Assembly (NCBI RefSeq): GCF_000002075.1
Contig: NW_004798331.1
Span: 5,001 to 69,000 of the forward strand
Direction of reading: 5' to 3'
DNA length: 64,000 nucleotides
DNA from: Aplysia californica
Taxonomy: Eukaryota; Mollusca; Gastropoda; Aplysiida; Aplysiidae
Shown: piece by piece, positions 42,780-54,700 of the stretch
Layout of the letters: each line of letters opens with the position of its first letter
Numbering within the stretch: the first letter of the stretch is position 1
Translations under genes and position numbers: made by a program
The notes under the pieces: model-generated
The model's input: the letters and a program-made list of their open reading frames with translations, nothing else
Told to the model about the DNA's origin: nothing
Database searches by the model: none

Positions 42780-45700
42780 GTAGGTATAGAATGATAAAAT
42801 AAAAAGTATTTTTAAAATGTATCTAGATCTAGGTGTTTTTACGCCCCTCTGACACCTTTTAGATCATTTAGAAGGCTGGCTTCTGACCCTGCCTGTCAGG
42901 TCCAACCTGGGTCGAGAGTGAGAGGGAGTACAAAACTGAACATATCCCAGCAGGAAAGACTGATGAATATCAATAAAAATTCCCTCAACTCGGGAATTGA
43001 ACTTCAAGAGTCTCCTGCTTGTGAAAGTGAAGCGCTACTGCTACACTACAGATGCAAGTAAATTTGATAAAAAAGGAACCAATGAATGTTTAGTCAGAAT
43101 GATTACAGCAATGGCCACGCAACCCAGATCAATAAGAATAAGATATGAGCAACCTCTGCCGAACAACAACAAGGTACGTAAACTTGTGAACAGAATGTTT
43201 GTACATGAATAAACTTGCAGCCCCTTAAAGCAACCTTTTCCACTCTCAGAAACTTTTGTTGCCACAAAATGTGTAAGCTTATCATTTTTTTAACCTTAAG
43301 GAAACATTTTAAAATCTATGAAAATGACATAATTTCAGTGTGTGTCATCCCCTCTCTCTTGTTTAATAATCTCCTCACAACACCTGCTCGAGCCAAATAT
43401 ACACTACTGAGTACAGGAGCTGTGGCGATAGTAGTGAAGGGCTCTCGGGTTTGAGCCCCCCATCCCCACTCTATCTCAAAGTAAATGAAAGTTTCTTAAA
43501 TAACCAGTGGCGGTGGGTGGACCCAAATTTGGGTGGGGCTTAGGTTGCTTCCAGTTCTTTTCCACCAAATAGCAAGCAATAAGAATTAAACAGTGATCAT
43601 TTTTCTATACTCACGGTGAGCCAAGGCAGTTTGAGAACCATTCAAATGAGAAACGTTGCCTTTGTTTTCCATCTCTTTGTTCTTAGTTAAATTCTTGTTG
43701 AAGGTGGGGATGAAGCCGATTCACCTCCAAATTTCCCCTTTTAGTTTTCGTGTGATGAAAAAGTTGTTAAATCACAGCGGCACAAACACCAACATGCACA
43801 CACTGCATTTCGAACATAAAACTTCTATGAACTGGATTAGGCCGTGTAGTCGAGAAAGTTGAACGCGCCCAACAAAGAACCAATGAGCGTATAGGTATCT
43901 GTGTCAGTGGGGAAAAGTGTGTCGTAAACTTTCACCTCATTGTCAGGGCTAGGAGAGCGTGAGCCCTCGGTACAGTGTTATTTTTTTCCAGTCTTCTACC
44001 TTTTTACAAGAAGAATTTCATTAAGGACGGGCTGTGGGAAAAGGGCTCATCTTTGCTGAGCCCTAAAGACATTTGATTGGCTGCTGGGTTACTATAGTTG
44101 TAAGCGGTGACAACAGTGATTGGATAAGCGAGCAAGCCGCCAAGTTGATCACTCTGTGTTCATTGCATGAGGTCATAACGGATTCAACTGCTTATTTCAT
44201 TATATGGAGAAACTTTCGTTTCCTTTGGGATAGAGTTGGGGGTGGTGTGTGGGGAGGGGGTAGGGGCTCAAGCCCGTGAGCCCTTCACTACCCACCGCCA
44301 CTTTAAATAACGAAAAAAGCAGTTGAAACCGTTATTGTTATGATCGCACGCAATGAACACAGAGTGATTATATATATTAACTTGGCGGCTTGCTCATTTA
44401 TCCAATCAATCACTATATTGCCACTGCTTACAACTATAGTAACCGAACTGCCAATCAAATGTATTTTGTGGGTGGTTGGTGGGTGCTCTGGTGTGGTTTG
44501 CTCCTTCTTTCCTATCAAACATCTATCGTCCTTATCTCTCCTCCTTTTTTGTGTATGTTACTCAACTCTCATATGTAACACATCTATTCTTTGGCACTTA
44601 CTTATGTGACCTTATTGTGTTGCAAGTGCCGTAAAACTCGAATGTATTTTGGGCTCAGCAAAGGATGACCTCATTCCCATGGCCAATCCCTAATGAAACG
44701 TTGTTCTTGTGATATAAGGTAAAAGACTTGAAACAAGAACACTGTACTGAAGGCTCACTCTCTCCTAGCCCTAACAATGGGGTGGATGACACACTTTCCC
44801 CCAGTGACACAGTTACCTATGCGCCCATTGGACCTTTGTTAGGTGCTTTCTTCTTTCTTCCACTACATGGCCTAATCCATCTCATAGACGGAACATGGTT
44901 GAAGTGCTGTGGTGTATGTTTGTGTTTTTGCTGCTGAGATTTGACAGTTATAGATCATGTCGGACCTCTTTTAAGGCAACTTTTTCTTCAGATGAAAATC
45001 AATTAGAGGAAATTTGGAGGTGAAACAGAGCTACGTCCCCACCATCCAGAAGAATTTAACTTAGAACAGGGAGATGGAAGACAAAGGTGACTACGTCCCC
45101 ACCATCCAGAAGAATTTAACTTAGAACAGGGAGATGGAAGACAAAGGTGACTCTTCTGGTTTGAATGATTCTCAAAATGCTGTGGCTCACCGTGAAAAAT
45201 GTCATCACTGTTTAGTTCCTTTTGCTTACAATTTGGTGGTGGAGAAGTGGAAACAACCTAAGCCGCACCCAAATTTTGGTCCACCCTCTGCCACTGTACA
45301 GGAACTTAAGTTCACACCCTCTCACCAAGAGCCATCTTTGTGGGTAGTTGGCGGGTGCTCTGGTGTGGTTTGTTCAGTCTTTCCTATCAAACATCTATCG
45401 TTCTGATCTCCCCCCCTTCTTTTTTGTGTTTGTTACACTCTTGTAACACCTCTAATCTTCGGCATTTATATGACCTTATTGTGTTGCAAGTGCCGTAAAA
45501 CACTTACTAAAAAAAAAAAAAGCCACTAGGGTCTGTCTGCTGTGGCGGGTAAAAGTTTTGGCCAGTGTGCGTAACATTATTTTTGCAGGTAGATAAGAAA
45601 CTCGCCACAGGGTTCTGAATTAATCTTCTTCACTGCACAGAGCTGTGCCAAAATGCGACTATCAGCCTTTTATTTTGTTTGGTAGTACTATAGACCCCTG

Positions 45701-48700
45701 TCTATCTTTTTGATAAACCAAAACAAAATTGCGCTGGTAGTCACAAAAGAAACATGATGCATGACAAGTTTTACTGTTATTTTATGATGAATAGTCTAGT
45801 TAAACAGTTTTTTTCCATTTTTCTCAAAAGTAGAAGAAATGAGATGCGTGATTTTGCTAGCCAGTGACAAAATGCACTTTATGTTGGGCAAGGTGAGGTA
45901 CATACCAGGAGAGTTTGGGTATTGCATTATAATGATCTATGAAAATTATGTGGGAACTCGGGTACTCAGCTGCTCTTTTTATTAACTTTGTTTTACCAAT
46001 TATTATTTTTTTTCAGAGCTCTTAATATTCCCAAGGCTGCTGAGCAGTTGGCTTTGGAAAAAGATTTTGAAGTTCAAGGTTATGGCTTTGATGCTGCTGA
46101 AGAAAGTTCTAGGTCGCCAAATATTGTACGAATTGGTGGCATCCAAAACAAGATTGTGCTGCCAACAACTGCCCCCATTTTGGAGCAGGTTTGTATTCGA
46201 TGATCAGTCAGAGATAATTATATAAATGTGTGTTTCTGTTTGTTTTAACAATGCTAATAAATGGTAACGGTTTCCTGCTTGTGATATTTAATGTTTCATC
46301 TTGACCCTTTGATTTTTTACTTAGTTGTGAAAAAAAAAACACAATAAAAACTAGCTTACTGTTAATAGATCTAGTCATTTTTTCTCCATGTTTTAATTCC
46401 ATATTAAAGCCTAGAACTTCTTGTATTCCTTTGCCATCCCCTGCCTTCTCCCTTTCCTCCAGGTACAGTTTGTTCATAGAATGCAGTCATTCTGTGCCAC
46501 TCACAATGTTTTTCTTTGCGTTTAGCACACAAAAAAAAAGAAAATAAAAAAAGCCAGGAACAAGCGCTATCCAAATCTTTTATCGATATAAAGTTTCACT
46601 TGCCCTAAACAGCTATTACTGTGTGTGAAGCGCTGTAAAACCCATCTACCATGCCATACCGAAGTCCCAATGCTAAGTGCTTTGCTTTGTCTTGGCAAAT
46701 AGCATCAATAGCAATCTTACTTGAAAATGCTCTTTGGGCAGTGAAGCAAACTTGGCTGTTCACTAATATTAATAAGACGTCACAACCCTTAAAAAGCCTT
46801 TGCTGAACTTTGCCAACAGTAGCCAGTCTAAAAATAATCATGGTCGCAGACTGTTCGTGATAACCTATATAATTCCTTGCTTGCTATATCTTTTGCTCGT
46901 CGTGCTCACAGTGAAATTTGATTGCTTTGACCCTTTTTTTTAAATTGTTGGTATTTTTATACCCCTAAAGACACAATTTAGATCATTTTGGAGGCAGACT
47001 TTTGACCTTACCTGTCAGGGCCAACCCGTGCTGAGAAGAATATAAGTCTCAGCAGAAAAACCAGAGATACTCAATAAAAATTTCTCCCCACCCAGGAGTC
47101 AAACTCTTGGTCTCCTGCATGCAACAATGAAGCGCAAAACTGTTACTCTGCAGATGCTTGTATAGAGCCTTTGAATGATGGGTAATGCTGAAAGAGTAAT
47201 TACTTGAGAGTGCAATGCCAATGCATGGGTGAAGTGATGTTTTTTCTTAAAAATAGATTCAGTTCTCAATAACAAAATGATAAAAACAGAGTGTTAGAGT
47301 TAGGTCTTCACCAAATGAAAGATATCAGAATCATACAGCATCTCATTTACAGTGCCCTTGACTATCCTTAATTATGTTTGCCCACTTTTTAGCTCCACGA
47401 ACCGCTGCTACCATCATCCTCACCTTTTTTTTCTCTAGTGACCTGACATACAGACTTCTAACTTAATTAGTTATGGGTTTTAAAGCAATTGTGGGAAATT
47501 TTTGTATGCGTTTCCGTCCACAGAGGGATGCCTTGTTCAAGCGTATCTCTGACATCATCAGTGGTGCGGCTTTGTGTGGGGTCAACGTCCTGTGTCTTCA
47601 GGAAGCCTGGAGTAAGATTTTTACTTACGCTCCTGCCTTGTACTCCGATAAAATTGGAACTCTCCAATAAAAGTGGAGCTTTCCAATTTTTTCCTTTCCG
47701 GTCCAAGAACCCCAATCACATTTTGCTGAAAATGTTTTTGTTTTTTTCTTGAGATCTGTTTCTGCCTGTTTCTGTCTCTATTATGACTTATAATATATGA
47801 AGTAAAAAATGCATATTTTTATGTATTTATTTGTGCAACTTATGGAATAATGTGAAATTACTTGTTGTTATCTGTATCTATTTAGGTGCTATTCATATTT
47901 ATTTTTCCATTTTCAGTTTGTTATGTAATCTTGACATACTGGGGTTCTAGAAACTGATTTATTCCCCCAAAAAACTTCAAATTTTTTGGAGGAATTTGAG
48001 AAAAACTTCAAATTTAAGTAATTGAGTGGTTGGTAGGTCTGCTTTTATTATTACTTTTGACAGTGGTTAAAGGGATGTGTGCCACGGCGTAGTGTAATCA
48101 GGCGGTCATCAATTTTTGGGTATAACGAGTTATTGGTAAAATCACGAAGCCTTCCATTTAATGAAAAAGATACAAGTCTATCTTGAATAGAAGCCAAGGT
48201 ATTTGTGGTTGAGGGAGGTGGGGATCCCGTGATGTCAGAGATAAAAAATGAAGTGTGAAAATGGCTGCCAAAATTAGACAACTTCCAAAGCTGTAGAGTT
48301 CTTGGAAACTGCAAATTTATGTTTTATATGCCTTTGATCAATGTTTTTCGGAAAAATTGAAGCAGGAATGTGTTTTAAAGCGAACATAAAACATGTTGAG
48401 CACAAAGCGAAAAACATATTTTAAAATTACCAAATGGGTTGGAGAATGTTGATTTTTTTCAATTTCATTTTATTGATGAGCACCTGATTTCACAATAATG
48501 CCTCACAAATGTTCAAAATGTTTTATTCAAAAACGGTGAATTTACATTTTCTTTCGCTGCATTTGAAGTGGCATATTGAAACTGTTTACAAAATGATTTG
48601 TTATGCCTCTGTCGTATTTATAATAGATCATCCAGTTTTTTAACAATTTATGTGTAACGAGACCTTTGCTCCACTTGTAAGTCCTGCTTCTTTTGTTGTT

Positions 48701-51700
48701 TCTGTCTATTTGACTGTCTCACTCCGTCCCTGCACATGGCGTCGGTAGCCTAGTGGTTAGGCTACCGGACTCGTAATCGTGAGACTGCGGGTTCGGGGGT
48801 TCGAGCCTCAGCTCGGTCCGACGTTGTGTCCTTGGGAAAGGCACTTTACACGAACTTCCCACTTGGATCGGTCCTATCGGAGATGGACGTTAAACTAGGA
48901 GGTCCCGCCCCTTAAATAACCTAATAGTGTTGATAGGGGCATTAAACCCATACCATTTTATCTTTCCCTGCACTAAATGGCTGTTATAGTGTATATTGTC
49001 TTTTTGTAACTAATTCTTCCCAGCCATGCCGTTTGCCTTCTGCACCCGCGAGAAACAGCCATGGTGTGAGTTTGCTGAGTCGGCAGAAGATGGAGCCAGT
49101 ACAAAATTCCTTCAGGAGGTAAACGTGAACGGAAAACTGTTCGTTGTTGTTGTTGTGGCTGGGTTTTTTTCCCCAACTTTTTTTTCCTCCTCCTTCATAT
49201 ACTTCTCCTCTATCTCGTCCTCCTTTGTATCCATCCTCCTCTGTCTCCTCCTTCTCCTTCACCTTTTCCGAATTCTTGCTTTCTTTCTCCTCCTCCTCCN
49301 NNNNNNNNNNNNNNNNNNNNNNNNNNNNNNNNNNNNNNNNNNNNNNNNNNNNNNNNNNNNNNNNNNNNNNNNNNNNNNNNNNNNNNNNNNNNNNNNNNNN
49401 NNNNNNNNNNNNNNNNNNNNNNNNNNNNNNNNNNNNNNNNNCCCCCCTTTTATTTTCTCTGTTTCGCCATAAGCTCCTTTTCCACTTGCTTCTTTAATCT
49501 CTTCCTCCTTTTTTATGTTCTCAATTCCCCCTCAAGATGCCTCAGATAATGGACTGTTCAACTTTTTCCCACAGACCATCTGATTTCTACTTTCAATGAC
49601 ACTTTAGAAAAAAATCTAATGTTAGAAATTAAAATTTCATGAATGTGCAGTATATAACATTAAGAAGTCTCTCTAAAAAAAGAAACTTAATAATACACTC
49701 TTCTCAATACTTACAATTCACTCGGCACCAATGTTATCTTCAGCAATCAATAAAGACCAGCGTCTGTGGTGTAACAGTTAGGCGCTAGAGCATACAGAAG
49801 ACAGTAGTTCAATTTCCAGACGGAGAAATTATTGCATGAAATATCCTGTCTGCCAGCTTACATTCTGTGTCCCGTTCAGACCAGGTTTTGCCCTTGCAGG
49901 GTCAAAGAAGCCCTCTTCCTAAAGGATCTAAATTGTGTTAAGTGGGGGAGGGGGGGGGGAGGGGGCAAAATGTACAAAATTACAGTTACAATCGGTTAAT
50001 TCTCTGTGAGGAAAAATATTTCTCACAAGCTTGTAGAGGCCATTTTTAAGACCTGTATTACAAACTGACTTGCAGGGTGTTAGAGTGTGCCACTTAAAGT
50101 TTATCTTCTCTTCTTTCTTTATTTTGTCTCCGTCTGTCTCTTTGTCTAACTCTTCTCCTGCACTGAATGGTTATTATTGTTCTGATATGCTCCTCCCAAA
50201 TCAAATTCAATCGAAAGCTAATTGACCTAGTTTTTAAATGTTGATTTGATTTCAGCTGGCAAAACAGTACAATATGGTCATTATCTCTCCAATCTTAGAG
50301 CGAGATGAAGAAAGGGGTGATGTGTTGTGGAATACTGCAGGTAAGTATTATAATGTTATGCTTTAACCTTGTAACTAGAAGAAATAGGTCAACTCTTTTT
50401 TTTTTAAATCTATAACCAATTCTGATGTAGATCTGTTGGGGGAGGGGGGAGGTCAGTAAAAATTAGGAATCAGCATGAGCGATCTCTCAAAACCAAAAAC
50501 ATAGCTTAACAGAAGAAAATCTGGCAGTTCTACAGGTTTCGGTTTAACCGGAGTCCAATGTACAATTATGTTGCAAAATGCTCATATTGTTTGTAAATCA
50601 AATTGTTTAAATATTTTAGTGCACTGTAACTCACATATCTTATGAATGGGTGGTTTGTAACATTTCTAATCTTTGGCCTAATTGTGTTGCCAGTGCCGTA
50701 AAAGTCTTACTAAAACAAACGTTTCTCGTGCCTCTTCCCTTTCAGTCGTGATTTCCAACACTGGACAAGTTTTGGGCAAGTCGAGGAAGAACCATATTCC
50801 AAGAACTGGTGACTTCAATGAGGTAAAAATCCTCAAAGTTTGTTTGTTTGTTTTGTTGTTTAGTTGGTTAGATATTTCTCCGTTCATACATTTCGACAGC
50901 TTAGTACTATCCCTAAGATCTCCACCTAAGATCCCTCCGCTTATCGTCCCGGTTTGCCTAATATCCCGCTATTTTGGAGAAACAGAATTTTTACTATAAA
51001 AAGGTCACCCTTAAGATCCCCCTCTGACCCGCACCGAAGGAGCTACATTCGGCTGAGATCCTGCTTTTCAGGTTCTCATTAAGTTGTTTTTTTGTTGGAT
51101 TTTTTTTTTAGAACAAAAAAGAAACCTGGGCATGCTCAGCTGATCAACCAAGTAGCGAAAATGTGCAATCATTGTACAGTCTGTCACGTCACGGGTCATC
51201 CAGTCTCATGAATGTGATCACACTTCTGTTGTAAATCTCGATAAGCAGTTACAATGTTTGCCCCAGATGGGATCGCACCAAGGTATGAACTCGTTGACAT
51301 GTTGCTTTCCCTGATCACCTGAGCTGCCCACCTGATCTTACATCACACACTAAGTGGGGAGGGCCTACAGGCAACTGCATTGCATCAAACTGAACTGGTG
51401 GACGCTTATGTTTCCCTTACCATCACTCTCGTCTTTCAGTTTTGCGCTCTAACTTCCTAGACAGACTGTAGACTGTTCGATTGCTTTTGCGTAATGTGGT
51501 AATCTGTTGGCAGTGAACCTGCTTTTCATTTTTTTTAAATTTAGTCGGTGTGGTCTCAACGCAGTGATTTATGAAGCTATGACATGGACAGGCAACTCCA
51601 TCAGAGATGGAAAGCAATACATTTTTGGTTGGTGCTTCTCACCTGACACAGTATTTTTTAGAAAGGTCCACCCCCCTTCCCCAAACACACTAACACAAAA

Positions 51701-54700
51701 AAGGAAAAACTGACTTCTGAAAAGAACTTTTAGTGCCCAGGAGTCATGTCAGTTCATTTTAAAGTAAGAAGAGATCATTGTTTAGATTTGGGCTTGACCA
51801 TCAGCTACTGTGGATTTTTATACCTGGCCATGTGACTAAAATCCCGGTTTGCCTAAGATCCCGCATTTTCCTTGTACCTGAGCACCGGGTCTTAGGCGGA
51901 GACTACTGTATAAGACTCCGCCATACTCTTTTTTGAAAAGGGATGTATGATGGAGACTCACCCTGAGCAGTGGATGTGCGTTCAATATTCTGTTCTATCT
52001 CAGGGTATAAGCTTTTTGTGATACCAATAACTCCATATGTCCAAAAATTGACGAGCGCCTGATAATCAGTGATTCCACCTCATCGTCACACATTTGTTTC
52101 TCTTCAAGAATGCTGTCATTGAAACTAAATTAATAACAATTTGCCTCGGCAACATTTAATTCTTTCTCAAAGTTTTATGATTTGAATTCGAAATGCTCCT
52201 TATTCAAAATTATTCTCCCTGTCAACCTGTCTTTGAAGAATCTACGTCTGCTACAATCAGATAAGATTCAAACCCTTGTTAACTATTTTTTCCAGAAGTA
52301 TGGATGCCAGGCCTACGGAGGAAAAAATAGGATATTGAATTCAGTATTTAGTACACCACTTTTAAAGTAAACAAAGGTAATTTCTGTCTCCGCATTGCCA
52401 AGGAGGGTGGTTGGAGGGTGCTACTGACAGGTCTTACTTTTTTTTTCTATCCATGTGCCTTAATTATAAAAATTTCCCTTGGCGACAAATGGCTGTTATT
52501 GTGACGATGTGCTTCTCTTTCCTCCAACAAAACAAGCTCACATAGTGGGCTGTATTTTTCCAACACTGTTGATTTCAATTTCATTATGTTTCAGCTTTCA
52601 GTGGTTAGCAGATGCTCTGGTGTGCTTTGCTCCTTCTTTCCTATCAAACGTCTGTCATCCTTATTTCTCCTCCTTCTTTTCTTTGCATTGTACTCTTTAG
52701 AAACCCCTCTAATCTTTGACACTTTTTTGACAAATTTGTGTTTCAAATGTTCTAAAACTCTTACTAAACCTGAACTAAAAACTCTATTTCAGTCGACATA
52801 CTACATGGAGGGAAATACTGGCCACAAAGTGTTTCAGACACAGTTTGGTAAGTTTTTTATTTTTAAAGCCACAGACTTTGTTGAAAAAAATGTGATGGAA
52901 ATGATTTGGAGAGGGGTTTTTTTCTGTAGTTGTGTAAAGGTTGTCACTGTAATAATACTCTAATGAGATAATAAGAAAAAGACGAATGCAATCTTATGAT
53001 ACAAATGCTGTCACAATGATCTTTAATGTCTCGCTGCCTCAGGAAAGACTGATGGAAAAAGAAATAGATACAGGCCAAGAGCAACAAGTCTAAATTTTTG
53101 AGCAAATGAAAATAGTCAGGACACTCCAAGATTTCTGGGGATGACCAAATGGAGGACTGAGTGAAGGGCTATGATTGTCAATGTTTGTTTCTGACTTGGC
53201 CCTTGAGAGAAAGAGAGAGAGGGGGGGGGGAGTGAGAGGGAGAGAGAGAGAGAGTGTGTGTGTGTATGTGTAAGTATCTATAAAAATTTAGCAGCTGTTC
53301 ATGGAGGAGCTATATGTGAGACAGCGTGGTGGAATCAGGCTCTCGTCAATTTTTGGGCATGTAGAGTTATTGGTAACATCTTAAAGCTTGTTCACTTGTC
53401 TTTATTTGGATGGGGAAAAAAGTACATTTATCTTGAATACAAGTCGAAATATTTGGGAAATAAGGGGGTGGGGGTCACCTGTTTTCAGAGGTAAAATAAG
53501 TGAGAAAATGGCCGCCAAAGATTTGTTATTTCCTTAGCTTAAGAGTCCGTGGTAAATGAAAATTTACATTTTTTGTGCCTTTAATCAACGTTTTTCAGAA
53601 AAATACACACTGAAATGAGTTCTTTAATGGGCATGAAAGGTGTTGAGCCAAAAAAGAAAAATTTGATAAAAATTCACAAACCGGTAGAAAAATGCAAGTT
53701 TCTTCACTTTGATTATTTTTACGAGAACCTGATTCCAGCACGCTGCCTCACATATGTGTGTTGGTGCATTTTTTAAATCCTAGTTCTTCTTTTTCCTCAT
53801 TCTTCTTACAGCGATGCACGATATCCTCACAAATGTAACGTTTTGCTTCACTTCGTTTTGTTAAAGCTGAAATTCCTTGTGGTTGCCATAAAGCTATTCC
53901 AAGTTCACTGGATTATTTTTCTAAATTTCTGCTTATTTGAGGAGACTGTTTTGTTATTGATTTGCAATTCTTCAAGTAGAAATGGGATGAAACTTATGAG
54001 ACAAGGGGACAATGCAGATGAGTCAGAGCGCGCCATAGTGCAGTGGAGACAAAAAGAATTGTGCGTTTACACTTTTTCATTGATTATTATCTTTGCAATG
54101 GTTTTTTTACCACCTGATCTATTGTTGTGTTGGTAATAAATCATTTTGAATTGTAAAAAGAAAATAACTTGATCAAAACAGAAGTTCAAATAGAGGTGGA
54201 CAGTCTGTTTATCAAAATACAGCTTACAAAATATTTAAAATATAATGTAATTTGAGATAAATCAGCAAGACGATGACAAGTTAATTATCTGTAACAAATA
54301 AGATTAATGAATGAAAAGGATTGTATTATTAGCCTCTACAGCCCAAGTTGTGTATATTTCCCTCACAAGTTTTCATTCCTTTAGGCCTAGTTGTGTATAT
54401 TTCCATCACAGGGTACCAACCACTACAAACTTAGTCAGGTATTTTAACAATAATCTGTTTGATTTTTTAAAACTTTAATCAAATGAAAGAAGTATAGAAA
54501 TTTTGGTAATGCTTGCAAAAAAAACTACTACACAATCACATTTACCTGAGCCAGAGGTACTTCCCTTGATTGTTTTCATGCTTTTTGGATTAAAGATTTT
54601 GTATGTTGAATTTTAAAATACTTCTTTGGTCCTCTTTTGTTTCTGTCTATTTGCCTTTTCTTCTTTCATTCGCGTAATGACTCATATTAGTAGATAAAAA

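Larger units (their letters stand above)
43419..45295 (-). mobile_element. Older hAT-like element, interrupted by its own family and a SINE
   Basis: It is bordered by the perfect 8-bp direct repeat GTACAGGA (43411-43418, 45296-45303). The termini are (inverse) CAGTGGCAGAGGGTGGACC and GCTGTGGCGATAGTAGTG. Removing the inserted copy (43505-44303), the SINE (44468-44640) and a 60-bp tandem duplication leaves about 830 bp, close to the young copy. It is non-coding as far as I see, in upb1 intron 1. Confidence 0.8.

Noticed and set aside
48738-48825. tRNA gene
   Set aside because: tRNA-like boxes with an extra GGTTCG segment, followed by a SINE body and bounded by a target-site duplication.
50895-51915. 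Single DNA transposon with CCTAAGATCCC-type ends
   Set aside because: Motifs recur in direct rather than inverted orientation, so no element boundary could be fixed.
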